From assembly GCA_005883615.1 (NCBI GenBank), contig VBEC01000072.1:1-48823 (forward strand): DNA of 48,823 bases, read 5' to 3'. Below, one piece after another: positions 1 to 6,541 of the stretch. Made by a program: the position numbers and the translations under genes. Each line of letters opens with the position of its first letter. The stretch's first letter is position 1. The stretch is from Chloroflexota bacterium (GTDB lineage: Bacteria > Chloroflexota > Limnocylindria > Limnocylindrales > CSP1-4). The notes under the pieces are model-generated. The model made no database searches, had not been told where the DNA came from, and saw nothing but the letters and a program-made list of their open reading frames with translations.

Positions 1-838
1 CAAGCTCCGCGGCCAGGGAAGACGCCGTGGTCTCGGCGGCCTGGAGGTCGGCCAGCGCCCGGTCGCTGTCCGCGCGGGCTTTGGCCAGCCCTTTGGCCGC
101 ATCGGTCGCTCGCGCGGCGGCTTCGTGCCAGCGTGCGCGCGCGGCAAGCAGCAGCGCCGCGGCCAGCTCCTGGCCGGCTGATCGGCGGGTGACCTGCTGC
201 TCGGCCTGGCTGGCCAGGCGGCGCGCTTGCGGCCGCAACTCCGCCAGGATGTCTTCGACCCGGGCCAGATTCGCGGTAGCCTCAGCCAGCTGCTCCTCGG
301 ACCTTCGTCTCCGGCGGTCGTGCCGGCGGACTCCGGCAACTTCCTCGAACAGGGGGCGACGCTCCTCGGGCCGCAATGCCAGCGCCTGATCGACCATCCC
401 CTGGCCGATGAACAGGAACGCGTTGTCGGCGAGGTGTGCCGCGTCGAGCAGATCGATCAGGTCCTTGAGCCTGACGCGCTGGCGGTTGAGCAGGTAGTCG
501 CTCTCGCCGGAGCGATACAGGCGCCGCCCGAGCTCGAGCACCGAGTAGTCGACGGGCAGCAGGCCGTCCGCATTGTCCAGCACGAGCGTGACGTCGGCCA
601 TGCCCAGCGCGGCTCGCTTTTCGGAGCCTGCGAAGATCACGTCCTCCGACTTGCGGGTCCGCAGCGATCGCCCCTGCTCGCCGAGGGTCCAGCGCAGGGC
701 ATCGGCCAGATTCGACTTGCCGGAGCCGTTCGGACCGACGACCGCGCTGATGCCCGGCCCGAACTCGACCACCGTGCGTTCGGCAAACGATTTGAAGCCC
801 TGCAGGCGCAGGCCGAGCAGGCGCGGGGGACCGCTCAT
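1..838 (-). CDS. smc: Chromosome partition protein SMC, N-terminal part (cut by window edge)
   Basis: About 279 N-terminal residues are present; the frame stays open to base 1, so the rest lies outside the window. SMC dimers organise and segregate the chromosome with ScpA/ScpB. The translation starts MSGPPRLLGLRLQGFKSFAE, followed by the Walker A motif GPNGSGKSN near residue 33. Further on are an FIGQGMVDQAL segment and EERRPLFEEVAGVRRHDRR, the hallmark end of the SMC head before the coiled coil, and then a long Ala/Arg/Glu-rich helical stretch. ATG at 836-838 is the only sensible start. It is the last gene seen in the leftward run and follows rnc by 37 bases, the rnc-smc order known from Firmicutes. 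Confidence 0.95.
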   Translation of the reverse strand, partial: MSGPPRLLGLRLQGFKSFAERTVVEFGPGISAVVGPNGSGKSNLADALRWTLGEQGRSLRTRKSEDVIFAGSEKRAALGMADVTLVLDNADGLLPVDYSVLELGRRLYRSGESDYLLNRQRVRLKDLIDLLDAAHLADNAFLFIGQGMVDQALALRPEERRPLFEEVAGVRRHDRRRRRSEEQLAEATANLARVEDILAELRPQARRLASQAEQQVTRRSAGQELAAALLLAARARWHEAAARATDAAKGLAKARADSDRALADLQAAETTASSLAAEL

Positions 839-875
839 CGGCAGACCGTTGAATCGCGGCCGAACGCGCCACGCG

Positions 876-1574
876 TCACGCGGGTTCGCCCCGCAGAGCA
901 TCCAGCGCTCGCGCGGCCGCCTCCGTCTCGGCTACCCGACGGGACGATCCCTCTCCCACGCCGAGAACCCGGTCGCCCACCGTCACCTGGATTCGGAAGC
1001 GGCGCTCGTGATCGGGACCGGTGACCTCGAGGAGCTCGTAGTGTGGCCGCAGCCCGCTCGCCCGCTGCGTGTGCTCCTGGAGCCGGCTTTTTGGGCTCTT
1101 GAGCGAGAGGATCGGCGCGTCGTTCTCGAGCTCGGGCTCTGCGAGCTCGGTCAGCCAGCTCCGGACCGCGTCGTACCCGATGTCGAGGTAGATCGCGCCC
1201 GCGAGAGCCTCGAACGACGAGGCCAGGAGGGTTGCTCGCAAGCGCGCCCCGCGGCGGGCCTCACCGGTACCCAGCAGCAACGCCTCGCCGAGGCCGATCC
1301 GCGTGGCGAGGCGCGCCAGCCCGGTCGTCGAGACGATTGCCGCGCGGCGCGCGGAAAGCGATCCTTCGTCGTCACCGGGGTGGCGGCGGAAGAGTGCCTC
1401 AGAGACCACCAGGTTGACGACGGCGTCACCCAGGTACTCGAGGCGCTCGTTGTGGGCGCTTGCCTCGTCGGGATGCTCGTGCAGGAAGCTGCTGTGGACG
1501 AGCGCCTGCTCGACGAGGCCGATGTCGCGAACCGCGAGCCCGAGGCGTTCGGCGAGGGCGGCCGCCGGGCCCAT
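876..1574 (-). CDS. rnc: Ribonuclease III
   Basis: Double-strand-specific endoribonuclease for rRNA precursors and other structured RNA. The 232 residues are the usual length. The N-terminal nuclease domain carries the signature HNERLEYLGDAV (residues 41-52), with acidic residues E43, E46 and D50. The C-terminal third is a double-stranded RNA-binding domain (SPKSRLQEHTQ onward, then an Ala/Glu-rich last helix). One position is unusual: the second catalytic motif, normally A-D-x-x-E-A, reads LASSFEAL here, so the metal-binding Asp (D114 in E. coli) is Ser119 while the partner Glu is kept as E122. The gene sits between acpP and smc and is probably cotranscribed with both. Confidence 0.95.
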   Translation of the reverse strand: MGPAAALAERLGLAVRDIGLVEQALVHSSFLHEHPDEASAHNERLEYLGDAVVNLVVSEALFRRHPGDDEGSLSARRAAIVSTTGLARLATRIGLGEALLLGTGEARRGARLRATLLASSFEALAGAIYLDIGYDAVRSWLTELAEPELENDAPILSLKSPKSRLQEHTQRASGLRPHYELLEVTGPDHERRFRIQVTVGDRVLGVGEGSSRRVAETEAAARALDALRGEPA

Positions 1575-1624
1575 CGGGTCTGTCGCGCGATGACGCGAGG
1601 AAGACGGTGGGACGGGAGGGCCGG

Positions 1625-1861
1625 CTAGGACGAATGCTCGTCGATGTAGTCGACGGCGTCCTGGACGGTCCGGATCTTCTCGGCGTCCTCGTCCGAGATC
1701 TCCGTCCCGAACTCCTCCTCCAGGCTCATGATCAGCTCGACAAGATCGAGCGAGTCGGCGTTCAGGTCGTCGACGAACGAGGCTTCGGGCTTGACCTCGT
1801 CCTCGTCCACGCCGAGCTGCTCGACGACGATCTTCTTGAGTCGATCATAGGTCGTGGCCAC
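1625..1861 (-). CDS. acpP: Acyl carrier protein
   Basis: Small acidic carrier of fatty-acyl chains in type II fatty acid synthesis. The 78 residues are typical in length, with the phosphopantetheine site DSLD (Ser37) following LNA and preceding [12 protein letters not shown]. The start is GTG at 1859-1861, preceded by a strong AGGAGG about seven bases upstream, which decides the start. It lies between nusB and rnc; the acpP-rnc-smc order matches the Bacillus plsX-fabD-fabG-acpA-rnc-smc cluster, but fabD and fabG are absent here. The phosphopantetheine donor CoA would depend on coaD, encoded in the same run. Confidence 0.97.
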   Translation of the reverse strand: MATTYDRLKKIVVEQLGVDEDEVKPEASFVDDLNADSLDLVELIMSLEEEFGTEISDEDAEKIRTVQDAVDYIDEHSS

Positions 1862-1888
1862 GGGCTCCCTCCTCGCGTGGGTGTGTCG

Positions 1889-2407
1889 CTAGCTGCCGCG
1901 TCGTTTCCGTCGGGGCGTCGAAGGGTGCCGCTCGGTTTCCGGCGCCGCTGTCGCCTCCCCGGTGATCCGCCCCAGCACCCCATTGACCAGGCGGCGCATG
2001 GAGTCTCCACTGTAGATGCGTGCCAGCTCGACCCACTCGGCGATCGCCACCCGGGCCGGCGTCGCGGGCGAGTGTAGCACCTCACCAAGGGCGCAACGAA
2101 GGAGCGCGCGGTCCATCCGGGCGAGCTGGACGACGGGATATTGGGGGGCCAGTCGCTCGATCGTGGCATCGATCGTGTCCCGATTCTCGACCACTGCGCG
2201 GACCAGCCGCCGGGCCAGTTCCGCGGCGTTCGGGTTGCCTTCCGTCTCGGTCAGGTGGCGCTCCAGGATCGCGCTCGCCGTTCGCTGGCCGAACTCGGCC
2301 TCGAAGACGGCCGACAGGGCCAGCCGGCGACCGGTGCGCAGCGATCGAATCCGATCGGCGCGATCGGACTCCTCCGTACTCCGGGCTTTTCTGCGCTGGG
2401 CGGGCAC
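1889..2407 (-). CDS. nusB: Transcription antitermination factor NusB
   Basis: RNA-binding factor that, with NusE (S10), supports antitermination of rRNA operons. The conserved core begins RTGRRLALSAVFEAEFGQRT and ends with RIYSGDSMRRLVNGVLGRI, matching the NusB helical fold. The open frame continues upstream into the preceding gene, so I chose GTG at 2405-2407 (172 residues) just after the Asp23 stop; there is no ATG nearby and no strong ribosome-binding site. A low-complexity basic tail (ETERHPSTPRRKRRGS) closes the protein. Asp23 next to nusB is a pairing also seen in Firmicutes (yqhY-nusB). Confidence 0.87.
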   Translation of the reverse strand: MPAQRRKARSTEESDRADRIRSLRTGRRLALSAVFEAEFGQRTASAILERHLTETEGNPNAAELARRLVRAVVENRDTIDATIERLAPQYPVVQLARMDRALLRCALGEVLHSPATPARVAIAEWVELARIYSGDSMRRLVNGVLGRITGEATAAPETERHPSTPRRKRRGS

Positions 2408-2433
2408 CCTATGGCGCCTCGAACCGGGCCACG

Positions 2434-2748
2434 TCAGCCGCCGACGCCGTCGACGAGGACGCTCACCTCCGCGAGTTCCAGCCCGAGCAGTCGCTCCACG
2501 GCCCCGGCGACGGCCGCGCGCACCTGGGCGGTGAGAGGTGCCAATGGCTGACCGGGCCGCGCGACGATGGTCAGCCGAACGCGGACGCGCCCGTCGTCGA
2601 GGCCGGCCTGGATCGCCGAGCCTCGAAACCATCTCAGCCAGGCGGGTCCGCCGTGGCCCACGCGAGCGACGCCGGGAACCTCGAACGCCGCCAGGCGGAC
2701 CATCTCCTCGATGACCCCCCGGCTTACAGCGAGCTGCGGCGCGGTCAC
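2434..2748 (-). CDS. Asp23/Gls24 family protein (first copy, next to nusB)
   Basis: Short protein (104 residues) of the Asp23/Gls24 family, whose members in Gram-positive bacteria are envelope-associated or linked to fatty-acid regulation. Seen here: an N-terminal helix SRGVIEEMVRLAAFEVPGV typical of the family, a central beta stretch with RVRVRLTIVARPGQPL, and a C-terminal VERLLGLELAEVSVLVDGV. No membrane segment is visible. A second family member begins this same gene run at 10623-11120. The position between plsX and nusB is like Bacillus yqhY, which has been linked to lipid metabolism; a similar role here is inference only. Confidence 0.82.
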   Translation of the reverse strand: MTAPQLAVSRGVIEEMVRLAAFEVPGVARVGHGGPAWLRWFRGSAIQAGLDDGRVRVRLTIVARPGQPLAPLTAQVRAAVAGAVERLLGLELAEVSVLVDGVGG

Positions 2749-2777
2749 GAAGGCCTCACAGGGCCCTCAAGAGGCCC

Positions 2778-3893
2778 TCACGAGGCACTCTCGACGGGGG
2801 TGCCGACCGGAGCGACCGTCTGCTCTCGTTCCGCATCCTCACCCGCGGGTGGATGTGGTCGACCGCGGCGCTCGTGCTTGAACGCATCCGCGATCAAGTC
2901 CGGCACTCGCGCCCGGGCGGCGGCCGCCCCGACGGCAACGGCATACGAGACCATCCGGCGGCGCGCACGACCGTGGGTGATGAGGACCGTCCCCTGGACG
3001 CCCAGCAACGGCGACCCACCGAGCTTCTCGTAATCGAAGATCGTCCGAATCCGGTCCAGGCCGGGCTTCAGCAGGAGGTACGCCAGGGGCCCGCGCGGGG
3101 GCCGTCTCAGCTCCGCGCGCAGCAGATCGAAGATGAACGTGGATAGCCCCTCGAAGAACTTGATCGTGACGTTGCCGACCGCCGCGTCACACACGACGAC
3201 GTCGGCGGCATGCGACACGAGGTGGCGCCCCTCGATGTTGCCGATGAAGTTGAGGCCCGATGACGAGAGCAGTTCTGTGGCCTCCTGCACGCGTTGCTCG
3301 CCTTTGCCGGCCTCTTCGCCGATCGACAGCAGGGCAACCGACGGACGGGGCACCCCGAGGACACGCTCGGAATAGAGCGAGCCCATATGCGCATACTGGG
3401 CCAGGTTGTGGCCAGTCGAGTCGGTGGTCGCGCCGATATCGAGCAGGACAAACGGACCCTTCTGCGTGGTCATCTGCACGGCCAGCGCCGGCCGATCGAC
3501 GCCCGGCAGTCGCTTCAGGTTCAGGATCGCCGACGCGACCCCTGCGCCGGTGTGGCCGGCGGTGACCACCGCATCGGCGCGGCCCTCGCGGACGAGGCGC
3601 ATGCACACATTGATCGAGGCATCTCGCTTGCGCCGGACGGCACTCGCCGGTTGCTCATCCATCCCGACGAGTTCGGACGCATGGACGATCGTCGTATTCG
3701 GCGGCAGCGTCCGCGCCGCTTTCGCGACACGCGCCTCATCACCGACCAAGAGGACCTGGTCGGAAGGATGCTCGCGCGCGTAGCGGAGCGCCCCGGTGAC
3801 GACCTCGCCCGGCGCGTGATCCCCGCCCATCGCGTCGACCGCGACGCGAACGGGGGGCGGGTCCGTGGCGGTCGGAACCGAGGTCAGGTCCAA
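2778..3893 (-). CDS. plsX: Phosphate acyltransferase PlsX
   Basis: Makes acyl-phosphate from acyl-ACP, the substrate for PlsY in phospholipid synthesis; a peripheral membrane enzyme. Recognisable segments are VAVDAMGGDHAPGEVVTGAL near the N-terminus, the A(S)AVRRKRDASINVCMRLV stretch, DIGATTD, and SIGEEAGKGEQRVQEATELL. The usual GNVTIKFFEGLS motif is also present. The start chosen is TTG at 3891-3893, with a GGGGA about five bases upstream; no ATG or GTG lies between it and the conserved core. The 371 residues include a Pro/Glu-rich tail of about 35 residues. It lies between rpmF and the Asp23 gene, a conserved rpmF-plsX arrangement. Confidence 0.95.
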   Translation of the reverse strand: MDLTSVPTATDPPPVRVAVDAMGGDHAPGEVVTGALRYAREHPSDQVLLVGDEARVAKAARTLPPNTTIVHASELVGMDEQPASAVRRKRDASINVCMRLVREGRADAVVTAGHTGAGVASAILNLKRLPGVDRPALAVQMTTQKGPFVLLDIGATTDSTGHNLAQYAHMGSLYSERVLGVPRPSVALLSIGEEAGKGEQRVQEATELLSSSGLNFIGNIEGRHLVSHAADVVVCDAAVGNVTIKFFEGLSTFIFDLLRAELRRPPRGPLAYLLLKPGLDRIRTIFDYEKLGGSPLLGVQGTVLITHGRARRRMVSYAVAVGAAAARARVPDLIADAFKHERRGRPHPPAGEDAEREQTVAPVGTPVESAS

Positions 3894-3912
3894 CGTATCC
3901 CCGGTCTCGGGC

Positions 3913-4113
3913 TTATCCGGCGGACTCTTCAGTCGTCTTCTTCAGCTCGATCGCCTGCCGGCCGTTGTAGTAGCCGCACTCCCGGCAGGCGTGGTGGGGC
4001 TGCTTCTGAGCGTGGCAGTGAGGACATTCCTCGAGGCGGGGCAGGCTCAGCGCGAGATGGCTGCGCCGGTCACCCTGCCGCGCGTGGGACACGCGTCGCT
4101 TGGGGACTCCCAT
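3913..4113 (-). CDS. rpmF: Large ribosomal subunit protein bL32
   Basis: Structural ribosomal protein of 66 residues. The N-terminus MGVPKRRVSHARQGDRRSH is typical of bL32, and two Cys pairs (CPHC and CREC) form the zinc-binding version of the protein. Its start ATG is preceded by GGAGCC. It lies between DUF177 (yceD) and plsX, the very widespread yceD-rpmF-plsX order. The zinc-dependent form implies that a Zn-free paralogue might exist elsewhere in the genome for zinc starvation, but none is seen in the window. Confidence 0.97.
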   Translation of the reverse strand: MGVPKRRVSHARQGDRRSHLALSLPRLEECPHCHAQKQPHHACRECGYYNGRQAIELKKTTEESAG

Positions 4114-4221
4114 GGGTTCCGTGGCTCCTTTCGAACGGGCTCGTGCCGGCCAGCAATCTCGACGGTGTGGGCCCGGGACCGGCGGGCGAATTCGTGCAGC
4201 CGATGGGACCGAGGCGGGAGT

Positions 4222-4809
4222 CTACCGGGTCTCGCCCTCTCCGTCGACCGGGAAACCGCGGAGCACCTCGAGCCGCGGGTCGATGTCTTCGGCCGGGTGG
4301 TCGTGTGGCCCAACTTCGAGTCGCTGCCCGCACACCACGCACAGGCCGGCGCAGTCCGGCCCGCACAAGGGCGCGATCGGCTCTCCAAGCTGGATGGCTT
4401 CGCGTATGACCGGTTCGAGCTCCAGCTCGTGGTGGTCGTTGAGCCTGAGAACGTCCGGCTCGTCCCGGGGGTCGATCGGCACTCCGGAGGCAATCTCGAT
4501 GCTGGGCAAAGCCTCTTCTACCAGGTCGACGGAGATGGGTACCTCGATGTCCCGCAGGCAGCGGCTGCACTGCGTAGCCAGGCTCGTGGTCAGGTGGCCG
4601 CTGACCAGGAGGCCGCGATTGGTCCTGGCCAGACGAACCGTCCCCTCGAGCGGGTCGGCCTGCTCGAGATCCGGCCCCAGGTCCAGCATCAGGCCGGCAA
4701 CCTGGTAGGTCCGGCTCGTCCCGGGCGGCTCTGCCAGCAACTGGGCGGCCGGGTAGGTCAGGACGTCGCGGGCATCGAGCGGCAGCTGTCGATTGGCCGC
4801 GCGGTTCAT
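4222..4809 (-). CDS. yceD: DUF177 / YceD family 23S rRNA accumulation protein
   Basis: Member of the DUF177 family, whose E. coli member YceD is linked to 23S rRNA accumulation and is almost always next to rpmF. The start chosen is ATG at 4807-4809, overlapping the upstream stop as ATGA, giving 195 residues; a longer frame exists but would run into the neighbouring gene. Family features are LVSGHLTTSLATQCSRCLRD in the middle and a C-terminal Cys cluster (CGPDCAGLCVVCGQ). Together with the central CSRC this gives six cysteines that could bind metal. It leads directly into rpmF after a gap of 108 bases. Confidence 0.88.
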   Translation of the reverse strand: MNRAANRQLPLDARDVLTYPAAQLLAEPPGTSRTYQVAGLMLDLGPDLEQADPLEGTVRLARTNRGLLVSGHLTTSLATQCSRCLRDIEVPISVDLVEEALPSIEIASGVPIDPRDEPDVLRLNDHHELELEPVIREAIQLGEPIAPLCGPDCAGLCVVCGQRLEVGPHDHPAEDIDPRLEVLRGFPVDGEGETR

Positions 4810-5339
4810 GCCCGGACAGGTTGCGGGACGTCCTCCTCCGATTCGTCTGCCTGCCACGCATCGGCCTCATGTCCGTTGAGCTCGGAGGCCTCGCCCCGCC
4901 GCTCGTCGAGCAGGGCGATCCCCTTCTTGATGCTCTGAAGCGTCTTCACGACCTCGCCTTCCAGCGCGATCAGGACCGAGGCCGCGTACTCGTCGGCGCC
5001 ACGACGGACGTCTTCGCCTTCCCGCTCGGCGAGGGCCACGATGCGCCGCCCCTCCTCCTCGGCAGCCCGCGTCAGGCCACGCTCGTCGATCAGGAAGGCA
5101 GCCTGCTCCTGGGCCTTGGCGACGATTCGTTCAGCCTCTTCCTGGGCCTTCTCGATGTACTGGTTGCCCTCGGCCGTGATCCGGTTCGCGGCGCGGATCT
5201 CCTCGGGGATGGCCACGCGGATCTGGTCGAGCAAATCGAGCGCGCTGGGCTGGTGGATGGCGACGTTCTGCGTCATCGGAAAATGCCGCCCGTTTGCGAT
5301 CAGCGACTCGAGGCGCGTCACGAGGAAGATGATGTCTAT
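4806..5339 (-). CDS. Coiled-coil protein between coaD and DUF177, probable ATA start
   Basis: Helical, highly charged protein (about 177 residues) of unknown function, of a type found beside coaD in Chloroflexota and Firmicutes. Residues from about 40 onward form a long coiled coil rich in Glu/Ala/Gln (IEKAQEEAERIVAKAQEQAA), like DivIVA or ATP-synthase b stalks; no membrane segment is seen. From memory, relatives start M-D-(I/V)-L-x-L-(I/V)-x-R-L-E. Here the matching codons read ATA-GAC-ATC-ATC-TTC-CTC-GTG, so the start would be ATA at 5337-5339, with AGGAGG nine bases upstream. An annotation pipeline would choose GTG at 5319-5321 or ATG at 5274-5276, which lack a good ribosome-binding site. 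It overlaps DUF177 by four bases. Confidence 0.78.
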   Translation of the reverse strand: MDIIFLVTRLESLIANGRHFPMTQNVAIHQPSALDLLDQIRVAIPEEIRAANRITAEGNQYIEKAQEEAERIVAKAQEQAAFLIDERGLTRAAEEEGRRIVALAEREGEDVRRGADEYAASVLIALEGEVVKTLQSIKKGIALLDERRGEASELNGHEADAWQADESEEDVPQPVRA

Positions 5340-5381
5340 CTGACCGGCCCTCCTGGTCTCCGAGCGTCGAGGCTGCGCGCG

Positions 5382-5390
5382 ATTATCTCA
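5382..5390 (-). promoter_or_regulatory. Candidate extended -10 promoter inside the long gene run
   Basis: On the minus strand the bases read TGAGATAAT, an extended -10 (TGn plus GATAAT, 5 of 6 consensus). It lies in the 97-base gap after coaD and about 45-50 bases before the coiled-coil gene. No -35 is recognisable. It could give rpmF, plsX and downstream genes a transcript independent of recG and coaD. Sequence match only. Confidence 0.4.
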
Positions 5391-5436
5391 TGCTGGAATG
5401 CGCCGCCCGAGTCGCCGGACGGACCGCCCAAGGAGA

Positions 5437-5934
5437 TCACCGCCGCGCCAGTGCAGTCGACAAGGCGCGGATGGCCGGCCTCGGGATCATCTCGCTCACG
5501 TCCCCGCCGAAGGACGCGATCTCGCGCACCAGGCTGGAGCTCACGTAACCGTGCTCCAGTGCCGTCATGAAGAAGACCGTGTCGATCTCCGGCGCGAGCT
5601 TGCGGTTGTTGTGGGCGAACTGGATCTCGGATTCGAAATCCGAGATTGCCCGCAAGCCACGGACGATGAAGCGGGCCTCCTTCGTTCGACAAAAGTCCAC
5701 CGTCAGCCCGTCGAACGCCTCCACCTCGACGCGGCCCGACAGGTCGGGCGCCTCGGCATCGAGTGATGCGCGGATGATGTCGACCCGCTCGCGCGCCGAT
5801 AGCAGCGGAGTCTTGCGAGGGTTGGCGAGGACGGCGATGACCACGCGCTCGAAGACCGGCGCGGCCCGCCGCACGACATCCAGGTGCCCGAAGGTCACCG
5901 GGTCGAACGATCCGGGGTAGACCGCGACCCTCAC
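5437..5934 (-). CDS. coaD: Phosphopantetheine adenylyltransferase
   Basis: Fourth step of coenzyme A synthesis: ATP plus 4'-phosphopantetheine gives dephospho-CoA. The 165 residues are the usual length. The nucleotidyltransferase motif is at the N-terminus (YPGSFDPVTFGHLDVVRRA), followed by GLTVDFC, the RGLRAISDFESE segment and the C-terminal SSSLVREIA motif. It overlaps rsmD by four bases (ATGA), so the two are translationally coupled; rsmD-coaD is a very common pair. CoA made here feeds the ACP and PlsX steps encoded downstream in the same run. Confidence 0.97.
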   Translation of the reverse strand: MRVAVYPGSFDPVTFGHLDVVRRAAPVFERVVIAVLANPRKTPLLSARERVDIIRASLDAEAPDLSGRVEVEAFDGLTVDFCRTKEARFIVRGLRAISDFESEIQFAHNNRKLAPEIDTVFFMTALEHGYVSSSLVREIASFGGDVSEMIPRPAIRALSTALARR

Positions 5935-6533
5935 TCGCCCTCCTCGATCTCCAGGGGCCCCTCGATCCTTCTATAGAACGTCAGCGCCGTCTCGCCGAAG
6001 CGCCGCTCGCGCTCGGATGCTAGCAGGCCGATCCGGGCGGCCGGCCGGCCTCGCCAGAAGTGCTTGGCGACGACCCGCGCATCGGCAGCCAGAAGCCCCG
6101 GGCCGGTCCCGCCGAGACGCTCCAAGGTGGCGTTCAGAAGATCGCCCTCCGAATAGGGAGGATCCACGAGCACAATGTCGAACGATGGCCTGCTCGCCGA
6201 ATCGCGGGCGAGCCAGCGCAGCACATCGCCCCGGACGACCGCCACGCGTGGTCCAGCCAATCGTGTTCGGCGCAGGTTCTCGGCAATGACGCGTGCTGCC
6301 CCAGCGTCCTTCTCGACGAACACCGCGCTCTGCGCACCGCGCGACAGCGCCTCGATGCCGGCCGCGCCGCTCCCCGCGAACAGGTCGAGCACGACGGCTC
6401 CCGGCAGCTCTGGCTCGAGAATGGCGAAGAGTGTCTGCTTGACCCGGTCTGCCAGCGGTCGCGTGCCGGGCCCGGGCGCCAGGAGCCGGATTCCGCGCGC
6501 CGTACCGGCGATCACGCGGCCGGCCTCGGGCAC
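5931..6533 (-). CDS. rsmD: 16S rRNA (guanine966-N2)-methyltransferase RsmD
   Basis: SAM-dependent methyltransferase acting on 16S rRNA. The 200 residues show RVIAGTARGIRL at the N-terminus, the SAM-binding LDLFAGSGAAGIEALSRGA near residue 49 and the N6/N2 catalytic motif DPPY (VLVDPPYSEGD) in the middle. The start is GTG at 6531-6533, eight bases after the recG stop. It overlaps coaD by four bases. A methyltransferase of this group acts on assembled 30S particles; no feature departs from the family. Confidence 0.94.
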   Translation of the reverse strand: MPEAGRVIAGTARGIRLLAPGPGTRPLADRVKQTLFAILEPELPGAVVLDLFAGSGAAGIEALSRGAQSAVFVEKDAGAARVIAENLRRTRLAGPRVAVVRGDVLRWLARDSASRPSFDIVLVDPPYSEGDLLNATLERLGGTGPGLLAADARVVAKHFWRGRPAARIGLLASERERRFGETALTFYRRIEGPLEIEEGE

Positions 6534-6541
6534 GTGAGGCG

